DNA from: JBHHWH01 sp046756405
GTDB taxonomy: Bacteria > Actinomycetota > Acidimicrobiia > Spongiisociales > ZC4RG35
Reading direction: 5' to 3'
Assembly: GCA_046756405.1 (NCBI GenBank)
Contig: JBHHWH010000046.1
Coordinates: 1 to 19,951 of the forward strand
DNA: 19,951 bases
Shown: piece after piece, positions 14,057 to 19,951 of the stretch
Layout of the letters: every line of letters begins with the position of its first letter
Numbering within the stretch: the stretch's first letter is position 1
The notes under the pieces: generated by a model
The model's input: only the letters and a program-made list of their open reading frames with translations
The model's database searches: none
Told to the model about the DNA's origin: nothing
Program-made: the position numbers and the translations under genes

Positions 14057-14841
14057 CCGGTCGCGGCCTTCTTTGCCTTGGTGGCCTCCACCGAGGCCTT
14101 GAGGGCTTCGAGGAGGTCTACGACCTTGGTGGGTTCGGGAGTCTCCGGTACCACGATCTCTTCCCCGGCAACCTTCTTCGCTGCCAGCTCCTCGATCTTC
14201 TCCCTGGTCTCATCGCGGAAAGCCTCAGGGTCGAAGCGGCGGGTCAGGTTGTCGATGATGGTGGTCGCCATCTCCACCTCTTCGGGGCGGATCTCAACCT
14301 CCGCATCCAGCTCCTCGAAGCTGGGCGCCCGCACCTCGTCGGGCCAGTACATAGTCTCCATGACGATCACCTTGTCCTTGGCCCGGAGGGTGGCCAGCTG
14401 CAGTTTGTCCCGGATCGAAACCTTTGCAATGCCCACCCGGCCCTTCTCCTTTAGGGCCTCCTGGAGGATCCTGTAGGCCTTGATGCCGGTCTTCTCCGGC
14501 ACCAAGTAGTAGGAGGCCTTGTAGAGCATGGGGTCGATCTCGGACTCGTCGGCGAACTGGACCACGTCGACCAGCTTGTTTCCCTCGGGGGCTACCGCGG
14601 CCAGCTCCTCGTCGGTGAAGACCACGTAGCGGTCCTTCTCGAACTCGTAGCCCTTGACGATGTCCTCCCAGGGGACTTCCTTACCGTCGGTCTCAGCCAC
14701 TCGCTTGTAGCGGATCGGGGAGTGGTCGGTCTTGCGGAGCTGGCGGAACTTGGGGGTCTTCCTCTCTGTGGCCGCGTAGAGGCCCACGGGGATGGTGACC
14801 AGCCCGAAGTTGATCGCGCCCTTCCAGATTGACCGCGGCAT
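14053..14841 (-). CDS. ku: Ku protein (non-homologous end joining)
   Basis: Bacterial Ku is a homodimeric ring that binds DNA double-strand ends and recruits the ATP-dependent ligase. The 262-residue protein opens with MPRSIWKGAINFGLVTIPVGLY, a diagnostic Ku start. Other family blocks are IRYKRVAETDGKEVPWEDIVKGYE, YLVPEKTGIKAYRILQEAL, GIAKVSIRDKLQLATLR and a Lys/Ala-rich C-terminal tail (ATKAKKAATG) typical of DNA-contacting bacterial Ku tails. ATG 14841 matches the family start; longer frames run through the tRNA-Arg gene. Its stop shares CTAG with the convergent ligase gene, so both components sit together but have separate promoters. Confidence 0.95.
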   Translation of the reverse strand: MPRSIWKGAINFGLVTIPVGLYAATERKTPKFRQLRKTDHSPIRYKRVAETDGKEVPWEDIVKGYEFEKDRYVVFTDEELAAVAPEGNKLVDVVQFADESEIDPMLYKASYYLVPEKTGIKAYRILQEALKEKGRVGIAKVSIRDKLQLATLRAKDKVIVMETMYWPDEVRAPSFEELDAEVEIRPEEVEMATTIIDNLTRRFDPEAFRDETREKIEELAAKKVAGEEIVVPETPEPTKVVDLLEALKASVEATKAKKAATG

Positions 14842-14848
14842 GGAAGGC

Positions 14849-14854
14849 AGTCTA
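14849..14854 (-). promoter_or_regulatory. Putative -10 box (TAGACT) for leaderless ku transcript
   Basis: TAGACT is followed by exactly 7 nt and ATG 14841 on the minus strand, in the 40-bp gap after tRNA-Arg. No Shine-Dalgarno sequence is visible. Confidence 0.42.
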
Positions 14855-14881
14855 TGCCCCCAACCCTTCCTGGCACAGGGC

Positions 14882-14956
14882 TGGCGCCCCCGGCAGGACT
14901 CGAACCTGCGCACCCGGTTCCGGAGACCGGTGCTCTATCCCCTGAGCTACGGGGGC
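14882..14956 (-). tRNA. tRNA-Arg (anticodon CCG), CCA encoded
   Basis: On the minus strand the acceptor GCCCCCG (14956-14950) pairs perfectly with CGGGGGC (14892-14886), followed by discriminator G and encoded CCA (14884-14882). The anticodon stem CCGGT/ACCGG encloses CTCCGGA, giving anticodon CCG for codon CGG. The T stem GCAGG/CCTGC encloses TTCGAGT. Unlike tRNA-Gln in this window, the 3' CCA is in the gene. A TACACT box 10 nt upstream of the 5' end (14967-14972) is a plausible -10. It lies 40 bp upstream of ku on the same strand. Confidence 0.95.
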
Positions 14957-14966
14957 CGCGGACGAA

Positions 14967-14972
14967 AGTGTA
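14967..14972 (-). promoter_or_regulatory. Putative -10 box (TACACT) for tRNA-Arg
   Basis: TACACT lies 10 nt before the mature 5' end of tRNA-Arg, leaving room for a short RNase P leader. No strong -35 box is seen. Confidence 0.3.
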
Positions 14973-15006
14973 GGAGTCCTCGGTGCCACATCCCCATTCG
15001 ATGGCC

Positions 15007-15012
15007 TACCGT
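15007..15012 (+). promoter_or_regulatory. Putative -10 box (TACCGT) for leaderless mgtC-like transcript
   Basis: TACCGT is followed by 7 nt and GTG 15020, in a 63-bp divergent gap with tRNA-Arg. It is the same hexamer as upstream of tatD, and no ribosome-binding site is present. Confidence 0.4.
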
Positions 15013-15019
15013 TGGGACC

Positions 15020-15481
15020 GTGAGCCTTGAAGTAGAGATCCTGTTGCGTGTGCTCCTCGCCGCAGTGTTGGGGGCCGCCGTCGGCTACGACCGCCAGCGA
15101 TCCCACAAGCCGGCGGGGGTCAGGACCCACATGCTGGTCGCCCTTGGCTCTGCCCTGTTCGTTGGCTCTGGAGTGCTGGTGCTAGATGTCTACACCGCCC
15201 CTCTCGAAGTGGTCCGTCTAGACATCCTCCGGGTGACCGCCGCGGTGGCCACCGGAATCGGCTTCCTGGGCGCCGGGGCGATCCTGCGCGGTGACGGGAC
15301 CGTGCACGGGTTGACCACCGCCGCCGGGATCTGGGTCACTGCCGGTATCGGTCTCGCCGCCGGGCTGGGTCAGATCGTCCTCGCCGTGGGAGCCACCGTC
15401 CTCGCCGTCGTGGTCATAGCCGTGCTGAGTCTTGGCCGGGGGGCCAGCCAGTCCGAGTCCGGCGACGAGGAATCGGTCTAG
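15020..15481 (+). CDS. MgtC/SapB family membrane protein
   Basis: The 153-residue integral membrane protein covers only the N-terminal MgtC/SapB domain. The family motif GYDRQRSHKPAGVRTHMLVALGSALF is at about 21-46 (shown here by GYDRQ, the PAGVRTH core and ALGSALF). VATGIGFLGAGAIL and HGLTTAAGIWVTAGIGLAAGLG follow. Four to five membrane segments are apparent, and the acidic tail (ESGDEESV) is probably cytoplasmic. MgtC proteins are linked to Mg2+ limitation and, in pathogens, to ATP synthase inhibition and virulence; housekeeping homologues without the C-terminal domain, like this one, are largely uncharacterised. GTG 15020 was chosen because upstream codons lie in tRNA-Arg. thrC follows after 8 bp. 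Confidence 0.88.
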   Translation: MSLEVEILLRVLLAAVLGAAVGYDRQRSHKPAGVRTHMLVALGSALFVGSGVLVLDVYTAPLEVVRLDILRVTAAVATGIGFLGAGAILRGDGTVHGLTTAAGIWVTAGIGLAAGLGQIVLAVGATVLAVVVIAVLSLGRGASQSESGDEESV

Positions 15482-15489
15482 CTGCCGTC

Positions 15490-16704
15490 GTGCTGTACCG
15501 GTCCACCAGGGGAGAAGTCGAGCCGGTCGACTTCACCGGTGCTCTGTTGACCGGCCTTGCTCCTGACGGGGGGCTGTACGTCCCGGAAACCATCCCCCGG
15601 CTCCCCAGCGGCTGGAGGGGCTGGGACTATCGCCAGGCGGTGTCGCAGACCCTGGAGTTGTTTGGTGCCGCTGACACGGCCGATCTCGTAGCCGATGCCG
15701 CCTCCCGGTTCCGTCATCCCGAAGTGGCTCCCCTGGTCAAGGTCGGTGACCGTCTTGTATTCGAGCTGTTCCGGGGGCCGACCTTGTCCTTCAAGGACCA
15801 TGCCCTCCAGGTCCTGGCCAGGCTTCTCGACAGGGAGGTAGACCGCGGTGTCGTCCTGGGAGCTACTTCGGGCGACACCGGATCTGCTGCCATCGAAGCC
15901 TGCCGCGGCTCGGCCCACCTTCGAACAGTCGTGCTCTTCCCCGAGGGGCGGGTCTCGGAGTTCCAGCGCCGCCAGATGACCACGGTGCCTGACGACAACG
16001 TCGTCGCGGTGGCTGTGAAGGGCACCTTCGACGACTGTCAGGCGATGGTGAAGGAGGCCTTTGCCCGCTACCGGCACCTCCTCGCCTTCAACTCCATCAA
16101 CTGGGCGCGCATCGCCGCCCAGACGGGCTACTACGTCTACCTCGGCGCCCGCGTCGGTGAGCCCTTCGATCTGGTGGTGCCGACGGGCAACTTCGGCAAC
16201 CTCTACTCGGCGTGGACGGCGAAACAGATGGGGGTACCCATCGAGGCCATCACCATCGCCAACAACGCCAACCACGGTCTTGCTGATCTAGTCGAGCAGG
16301 GAGAGATGCGTCCCGGTCCGGTGGTGGCCACGGTGGCGCCGGCCATGGACATCGCCGCGCCCTCCAACCTGGAACGGTTCACCGCCGACCCCACCACCGA
16401 GTTCCAGGCGGGATGGTCCGACGACGACCAGATTCGGGACACCATTGCCGAGGTTGCCGAGGCAACGGGATACGTTCTCGACCCCCATACCGCCACTGCG
16501 TGGAGGGCGGGAGCCGAGCATCGAACCGGCCGACCCCAGGTGGTGGTGGCCACCGCCCACCCGGCCAAGTTCGCCGACACGGTGGAACGGGCCATTGGGG
16601 TGAGGCCTGAGCTTCCGGTAGGCCTCGAAGACCTATACAACAGGCCAGAGAGATTCCTAACCATCCCCGTCGAAGCTTCAGCCCTGGACTCGCTGATCCG
16701 ATAG
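15490..16704 (+). CDS. thrC: Threonine synthase
   Basis: This PLP enzyme converts O-phosphohomoserine to threonine. The 404-residue protein begins MLYRSTRGEVEPVDFTGALL, the typical N terminus of the E. coli/yeast-like class. It continues with LAPDGGLYVPE and GPTLSFKDHALQ, which holds the PLP-binding Lys. GATSGDTGSAAIEA, the FPEGRVSEFQRRQM region and VPTGNFGNLYSAW, which binds the cofactor phosphate, complete the set. It lies 8 bp downstream of the mgtC-like gene and is probably co-transcribed with it. No other threonine-pathway gene (hom, thrB) is in the window. GTG 15490 lacks a well-spaced ribosome-binding site. Confidence 0.94.
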   Translation: MLYRSTRGEVEPVDFTGALLTGLAPDGGLYVPETIPRLPSGWRGWDYRQAVSQTLELFGAADTADLVADAASRFRHPEVAPLVKVGDRLVFELFRGPTLSFKDHALQVLARLLDREVDRGVVLGATSGDTGSAAIEACRGSAHLRTVVLFPEGRVSEFQRRQMTTVPDDNVVAVAVKGTFDDCQAMVKEAFARYRHLLAFNSINWARIAAQTGYYVYLGARVGEPFDLVVPTGNFGNLYSAWTAKQMGVPIEAITIANNANHGLADLVEQGEMRPGPVVATVAPAMDIAAPSNLERFTADPTTEFQAGWSDDDQIRDTIAEVAEATGYVLDPHTATAWRAGAEHRTGRPQVVVATAHPAKFADTVERAIGVRPELPVGLEDLYNRPERFLTIPVEASALDSLIR

Positions 16705-16720
16705 AAGGGGTGACATCGCT

Positions 16721-16748
16721 TTGCGCAGCATGAGCGCCGCGCTACGAT
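16721..16748 (+). promoter_or_regulatory. Putative sigma70-type promoter of rho
   Basis: TTGCGC (16721-16726) and TACGAT (16743-16748) are separated by 16 bp, giving the best two-box promoter in the window. The predicted start near 16755 leaves an approximately 127-nt leader, unlike the leaderless genes elsewhere. Confidence 0.45.
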
Positions 16749-16755
16749 GGTGTCA

Positions 16756-16780
16756 GCTGCCAGACATGGGACGAGGCAGC
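16756..16780 (+). promoter_or_regulatory. Stem-loop at the 5' end of the rho leader
   Basis: GCTGCC (16756-16761) and GGCAGC (16775-16780) form a 6-bp stem with a 13-nt loop, at the predicted 5' end of the rho transcript. Rho is autoregulated through its leader in other bacteria; whether this small hairpin takes part is not known. The rest of the 177-bp gap between thrC and rho holds an AAGGA ribosome-binding site about 4-5 bases before ATG 16882 and no ORF I trust. Confidence 0.3.
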
Positions 16781-16881
16781 AGCCCACCCCGCAGCAAGCA
16801 TTCGAGGCTTCCCTTTGTTGTGCGTTGCGGCAGTCACCTATCCGTTGATCGCCCCCGAAGGGCCAAATCGCGAAGGATCCG

Positions 16882-18336
16882 ATGACCACACGAGCTCAAC
16901 TCCAGAGCAAAACCATCGATGAACTGAGGGAGATCGCCAAGGCGGCCGGCATCGAAGCCGACGGCCTGCAGAAGTCGAAACTGATCTCCGCTCTCATGAA
17001 CACCGGCGAAGTGGCCGAGTCCGCTTCCACCGAGGAAATGGAGCTGCCTAAGGCCACGCCGCGCCCTGAGAAGCCGGAGAAGGCGGACGCCGGTGAGCAA
17101 TCTCAAGCCGCCGAGACCGACCAGAAACCCCAAGGCCAAGGCCAAGGCCAAGGCCAGGGCCAGCGGCGCCGCAACCGCAACCGCAACCGGCGCCGCGAAG
17201 AGGAAAAGATCCCCGAGTCGGAGCTGGAAGTTCGTGAGGGCCTCCTCGACATCCTTCCTGAGGGCTACGGCTTCCTCCGCGTGACCGGCTATGTCTCCGG
17301 CGAGAGGGACGTCTACGTCTCCGCCAACCAGATTCGCAAGTTCCGTCTCCGCAAAGGCGACATCGTCTCCGGGCCGATCCGTCCTCCACGCTCCAAGGAG
17401 AAGTTCCCGGCAGTGGTGAGGATCCTCTCCGTCAACGGGGTGGATCCGGAACAAGCCATTAGCCGGGCCAAGTTCGAGAAGCTCACCCCCCTCTTTCCCG
17501 ACGAGCGTCTCCGCCTGGAAGTGGAGGGACGGCCCAACAACATCATCAGCCGGATCGTCGATCTGATCGCTCCGATCGGGAAGGGTCAGCGGGGGCTGAT
17601 CGTCTCCCCCCCCAAGGCGGGCAAGACCACAGTCCTCCAGGAGATCGCCCAGTCCATCACCACCAACAACCCCGAAGTGCACCTGATGGTGGTGCTGGTG
17701 GACGAGCGTCCCGAAGAGGTCACCGACATGCAGCGCTCGGTCAAGGGTGAGGTCATCTACTCCACCTTCGACCGTCCCGCCGAGGAACACACCCAGGTCT
17801 CGGAGCTGGCCATCGAGCGGGCCAAGCGCCTGGTGGAGATGGGCAACGACGTGGTCATCGTCCTCGACTCCATCACCCGTCTTGCTCGGGCCCACAACCT
17901 GGCCACCCCAGCCTCGGGGCGGATCCTCTCCGGTGGTGTCGACTCCCAGGCCCTCTACCCGCCGAAGCGCTTCTTCGGTGCCGCCCGCAACATTGAGGAG
18001 GGGGGCTCGCTCACCATCCTTGCCACTGCGCTGGTCGAGACCGGATCGAAGATGGATGAGGTCATCTTCGAGGAGTTCAAGGGGACCGGGAACATGGAGC
18101 TGCGTCTCGACCGCAAGCTGGCCGACAAGCGGATCTACCCGGCAGTGGACATCGAGGCTTCGGGAACACGAAAAGAGGAACTGTTGTTTGATCAGGCAGA
18201 GCTGACCCAGGTTTGGAAGCTCCGCAGAGTGCTGCTGGCACTCGAGTCAGGTGCGGCGCTGGAGCTTCTCATCGACCGACTGAAGACCACCAAGTCAAAC
18301 GCCGAGTTCCTCGCCGAAGTGGCGAAGAACAGCTAA
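16882..18336 (+). CDS. rho: Transcription termination factor Rho
   Basis: Rho is the hexameric RNA-dependent ATPase that ends transcription. The 484-residue protein has a Rho-N domain (LQSKTIDELREIAKAAGIEA, 7-26), then a disordered insert (about 43-110) with a QG repeat and an Arg/Asn-rich patch. The RNA-binding OB domain follows: GLLDILPEGYGFLR at 120-133, VYVSANQIRKFRLRKGD at 144-160. The ATPase core has Walker A PPKAGKTT (243-250), DERPEEVTDMQRSV, Walker B VVIVLDS (324-330) and the C-terminal IEEGGSLTILATALVETGSKMD. The inserted basic region is typical of actinobacterial Rho and strengthens RNA binding there. ATG 16882 has AAGGA upstream. rpmE follows after 13 bp with its own ribosome-binding site. 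Confidence 0.97.
   Translation: MTTRAQLQSKTIDELREIAKAAGIEADGLQKSKLISALMNTGEVAESASTEEMELPKATPRPEKPEKADAGEQSQAAETDQKPQGQGQGQGQGQRRRNRNRNRRREEEKIPESELEVREGLLDILPEGYGFLRVTGYVSGERDVYVSANQIRKFRLRKGDIVSGPIRPPRSKEKFPAVVRILSVNGVDPEQAISRAKFEKLTPLFPDERLRLEVEGRPNNIISRIVDLIAPIGKGQRGLIVSPPKAGKTTVLQEIAQSITTNNPEVHLMVVLVDERPEEVTDMQRSVKGEVIYSTFDRPAEEHTQVSELAIERAKRLVEMGNDVVIVLDSITRLARAHNLATPASGRILSGGVDSQALYPPKRFFGAARNIEEGGSLTILATALVETGSKMDEVIFEEFKGTGNMELRLDRKLADKRIYPAVDIEASGTRKEELLFDQAELTQVWKLRRVLLALESGAALELLIDRLKTTKSNAEFLAEVAKNS
17131..17160 (+). repeat. Tandem hexamer CAAGGC in rho (QG repeat)
   Basis: Four exact copies of CAAGGC followed by one CAGGGC encode alternating Gln-Gly in the disordered insert of Rho. 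The in-frame 6-bp unit could gain or lose copies by slippage without breaking the gene. Confidence 0.85.
17165..17194 (+). repeat. GCAACC triplicate flanked by GGCGCC in rho (RN repeat)
   Basis: Three exact copies of GCAACC (17171-17188) sit between two GGCGCC palindromes (17165-17170 and 17189-17194). They encode the Arg-Asn repeat (RRRNRNRNRR) of the RNA-binding insert. Confidence 0.8.
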
Positions 18337-18349
18337 CCAGGAGAGAACG

Positions 18350-18613
18350 GTGAAGGCCGACATCCACCCCACCTACGACATCACCCACGTCACTTGCTCA
18401 TGCGGTAACACGTTCACCACCCGCAGCACCAAGCCCGGGAAGATGCACATCGAACTCTGCAACGAATGCCACCCCTTCTACACCGGGAAGCAGAAGGTGG
18501 TCGACTCCGGGGGCCGCGTGGAACGCTTCCAGCGCCGTTACGGCAAGTCCAGCTTCATCGACCGTGGTGAGGCCGGCGCCGAGTCCGAGGCTGAGGCAAC
18601 TGACTCAGAGTGA
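18350..18613 (+). CDS. rpmE: 50S ribosomal protein L31, zinc-binding (C+) type
   Basis: The 87-residue L31 starts MKADIHPTYDITHVTCSCGN. C16-x-C18 and C37-x2-C40 (LCNECHPFYTGKQK) are the four zinc ligands of the C+ form, which is normally replaced by a zinc-free paralogue under zinc starvation. An acidic C-terminal tail (GEAGAESEAEATDSE) extends beyond the core. GTG 18350 has AGGAG six bases upstream. It follows rho by 13 bp, the usual rho-rpmE arrangement. The last 50 bp may overlap the start of the DUF1385 gene, and a perfect hairpin begins directly after the stop. Confidence 0.96.
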   Translation: MKADIHPTYDITHVTCSCGNTFTTRSTKPGKMHIELCNECHPFYTGKQKVVDSGGRVERFQRRYGKSSFIDRGEAGAESEAEATDSE

Positions 18614-19583
18614 CCCCACCGCCCCCCACCGGGGCGGTGCCATCGATCCCTCCGACACCGTAGGGGGCCAGGCCGTCCTCGAAGGAGTGATGATGCGGAC
18701 CCCGTCGGCGTGGTCGGTGGCGGTGCGGCGTCCCGACGGAGAGATCATCGCCCGGCGCGACGAGTTGGCTCGACTCTCGGAACGGAACCGTTGGGCTCGT
18801 GTCCCCTTCATTAGGGGCATCTTCGTCCTCGTCGAATCCCTCACCCTCGGCTTCAAGGCCCTCTCCTGGTCGGCGCAGGTGGCCACCGAGGAAGAGGAGA
18901 AGCCCATCACCGGCGCCCAGATCGGGTGGACCATGACCCTCGCCTTGGCGTTTTTCGCTGGCGTCTTCATCCTCATCCCGGCCTTGTTCGCCGGGGCGGT
19001 TGCCTCCGAATCCAGGATCGTCTTCAACGTCGTAGAGGGGGTTGTCCGCCTGGGTCTTTTCGTCGGCTACATCTGGGCCATCGGCCGCTCCAAGGAGATC
19101 GCCCGGGTTTTCGAATATCACGGCGCGGAGCACATGTCCATCCACGCCTACGAGTCGGGTGAGCCCCTCACTGTGGCCTCGGTAGTCCGGTACCGGCCGG
19201 AACATCCCCGCTGCGGCACCAGCTTTCTGCTCATCGTGGTGTTGGGTTCGATTGTGCTGTTCACCTTCCTCGGCATACCTGGTTTGGTCTTTCTGGTTGT
19301 CTCCCGCCTGGTAGGTATCCCGCTCATAGCCGGGGTGGCCTACGAGGTGCTCCGCTGGTCGGGGCTACGTCCCGGAGGGCGGCTGGCGGCCCTCCTCGCC
19401 GCGCCTGGAATCTGGCTCCAGAAGCTCACTACGGCGGTACCCGGAGAAGACCAGATCGAAGTGGCTATCTCCTCCCTGGTGGTGGCCCTCGACCACGACC
19501 GTTTTCGCGAGGTAGCCGACCGGGGTGAGGTCCCCGCTGCGGCCCTGGTGGCGCGCCGCGCTGTAATGGAGTCCGAGACCTGA
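18564..19583 (+). CDS. DUF1385 (YqhQ-like) membrane protein; start uncertain
   Basis: The protein (up to 339 residues) carries the DUF1385 hallmarks VGGQAVLEGVMMR and VRRPDGEI near the N terminus, then EYHGAEHMSIHAYE and RPEHPRCGTSFLL. There are about four membrane segments: MTLALAFFAGVFILIPALF, VRLGLFVGYIWAIG, and a longer hydrophobic region from FLLIVVLGSIVLF to LIAGVAYEVL. The function is unknown, though the family is common beside rpmE and prfA, as here. GTG 18564 or 18567 gives a 50-bp overlap with rpmE and about 33 residues before the conserved core. No ATG, GTG or TTG lies in frame between these and the GGQAVLEG motif. A CTG at 18600 with GAGG just upstream is a possible rare start. 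The TGA overlaps the prfA ATG by one base. Confidence 0.85.
   Translation: MVRPAPSPRLRQLTQSDPTAPHRGGAIDPSDTVGGQAVLEGVMMRTPSAWSVAVRRPDGEIIARRDELARLSERNRWARVPFIRGIFVLVESLTLGFKALSWSAQVATEEEEKPITGAQIGWTMTLALAFFAGVFILIPALFAGAVASESRIVFNVVEGVVRLGLFVGYIWAIGRSKEIARVFEYHGAEHMSIHAYESGEPLTVASVVRYRPEHPRCGTSFLLIVVLGSIVLFTFLGIPGLVFLVVSRLVGIPLIAGVAYEVLRWSGLRPGGRLAALLAAPGIWLQKLTTAVPGEDQIEVAISSLVVALDHDRFREVADRGEVPAAALVARRAVMESET
18617..18639 (+). promoter_or_regulatory. Perfect 9-bp GC hairpin after the rpmE stop
   Basis: CACCGCCCC (18617-18625) and GGGGCGGTG (18631-18639) pair without mismatch around a 5-nt loop, beginning 4 nt after the rpmE TGA. No U-tract follows, so it is not a standard intrinsic terminator. 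It sits inside the first codons of the DUF1385 gene and could slow ribosomes, protect the 3' end of upstream mRNA or act as a GC-only terminator. Confidence 0.55.
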
Positions 19584-19951
19584 TGGACACCGAGCTCTCC
19601 CGCCGACTCGCCGAGATAGAGGAAGCCTTCGCCGAGGTGGAGGCCGCCCTGGCCGATCCCGACACGCATACCGATCCGAGGCGCCTCGCTGAACTGGGCA
19701 AGAAGCACTCCGACATGGCCGGCCTCGTAGCCGACATTCGTCGCTGGCGCCAGGCCTGGTCCGACCTCGAAGAGGCGAGGGGCATGACCGACGATCCCGA
19801 CATGGCGACCATGGCGCGGGACCTGGAAAAGGAGATCGAGGCCCTCGAAGAGAAGATCCGAATCTCCCTCATCCCTACCGACCCCAACGACGACAAGGAT
19901 GTGATCATCGAGATCCGCTCCGCCGCCGGTGGGGACGAGGCCGCCCTGTGG
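19583..19951 (+). CDS. prfA: Peptide chain release factor 1 (N-terminal part; runs off window)
   Basis: RF1 reads UAA and UAG stop codons and releases the peptide. The visible 123 residues are the N-terminal coiled, helical domain (MDTELSRRLAEIEEAFAEVE onward, many Glu/Arg heptads). The family block PNDDKDVIIEIRSAAGGDEAAL follows just before the window edge; the PxT and GGQ motifs lie beyond it. IIEIR-AGGDEAALW and the short N terminus favour RF1 over RF2, as does position after rpmE. ATG 19583 overlaps the DUF1385 stop (TGATG), so the two are translationally coupled. Confidence 0.92.
   Translation, partial: MDTELSRRLAEIEEAFAEVEAALADPDTHTDPRRLAELGKKHSDMAGLVADIRRWRQAWSDLEEARGMTDDPDMATMARDLEKEIEALEEKIRISLIPTDPNDDKDVIIEIRSAAGGDEAALW

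Noticed and set aside
14792..15019. 76-residue upstream extension of the mgtC-like gene
   Set aside because: It reads through ku's promoter and tRNA-Arg; the MgtC domain starts right after GTG 15020.
15478..16275. 265-residue open frame on the minus strand
   Set aside because: It is antisense to thrC, whose PLP motifs make the plus strand certain.
17131..17194. Possible CRISPR-like repeats
   Set aside because: The units are 6 bp with no spacers and lie in frame inside rho.
16834..17895. 353-residue open frame on the minus strand
   Set aside because: It is antisense to rho; its Ala/Leu repeat region is the reverse reading of the QG/RN hexamer repeats.

Overview
The window is about 20 kb of dense, GC-rich, housekeeping-type chromosome. 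Several things point to a high-GC actinobacterium: a WhiB regulator, a DUF3107 protein, a Rho factor with an N-terminal low-complexity insert, a tRNA-Gln/glmU/prs block, and many apparently leaderless genes. From overall gene content I would guess an Acidimicrobiia-like lineage rather than Mycobacterium or Streptomyces, but nothing here proves the class. I see no prophage, insertion sequence, integrase or CRISPR array.

Layout. Positions 1-1828 hold the tail of an unrecognised, probably exported protein, then (minus strand) a cupin and an endonuclease V-like protein whose catalytic residues are mostly replaced. Positions 1870-4386 (plus) hold a lipoprotein with an HELTH metal-binding motif, a DUF192 protein and rsmI. 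A small AbrB/zinc-ribbon regulator (4371-4607, minus) diverges from a maturation and biosynthesis run of tatD, rsmA, ispE, tRNA-Gln, glmU and prs (4674-9537). These genes are mostly joined by start/stop overlaps or very short gaps. They cover rRNA dimethylation, isoprenoid precursors, UDP-GlcNAc and PRPP.

Next comes a membrane-anchored sugar-dehydrogenase-like beta-propeller (9579-10919), a small exported LysM protein (minus), DUF3107 (plus) and a WhiB1-like regulator (minus). The AT-rich gap upstream of whiB carries a perfect TGTGA-N6-TCACA palindrome, a CRP/FNR-type operator. It lies between whiB and a gdpD-yqeY-DNA ligase operon. The ligase converges on ku, forming a compact two-gene end-joining module. 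tRNA-Arg(CCG), an MgtC-like membrane protein and thrC follow. The window ends in rho, rpmE, a DUF1385 gene and the start of prfA.

The main things worth a second look are the catalytically degenerate endonuclease V paralogue, the CRP-type palindrome at whiB, the recurring pattern of a TANNNT box 6-11 nt before a start codon (likely leaderless transcription), and a perfect 9-bp GC hairpin exactly at the rpmE/DUF1385 junction, where the DUF1385 start is unclear.
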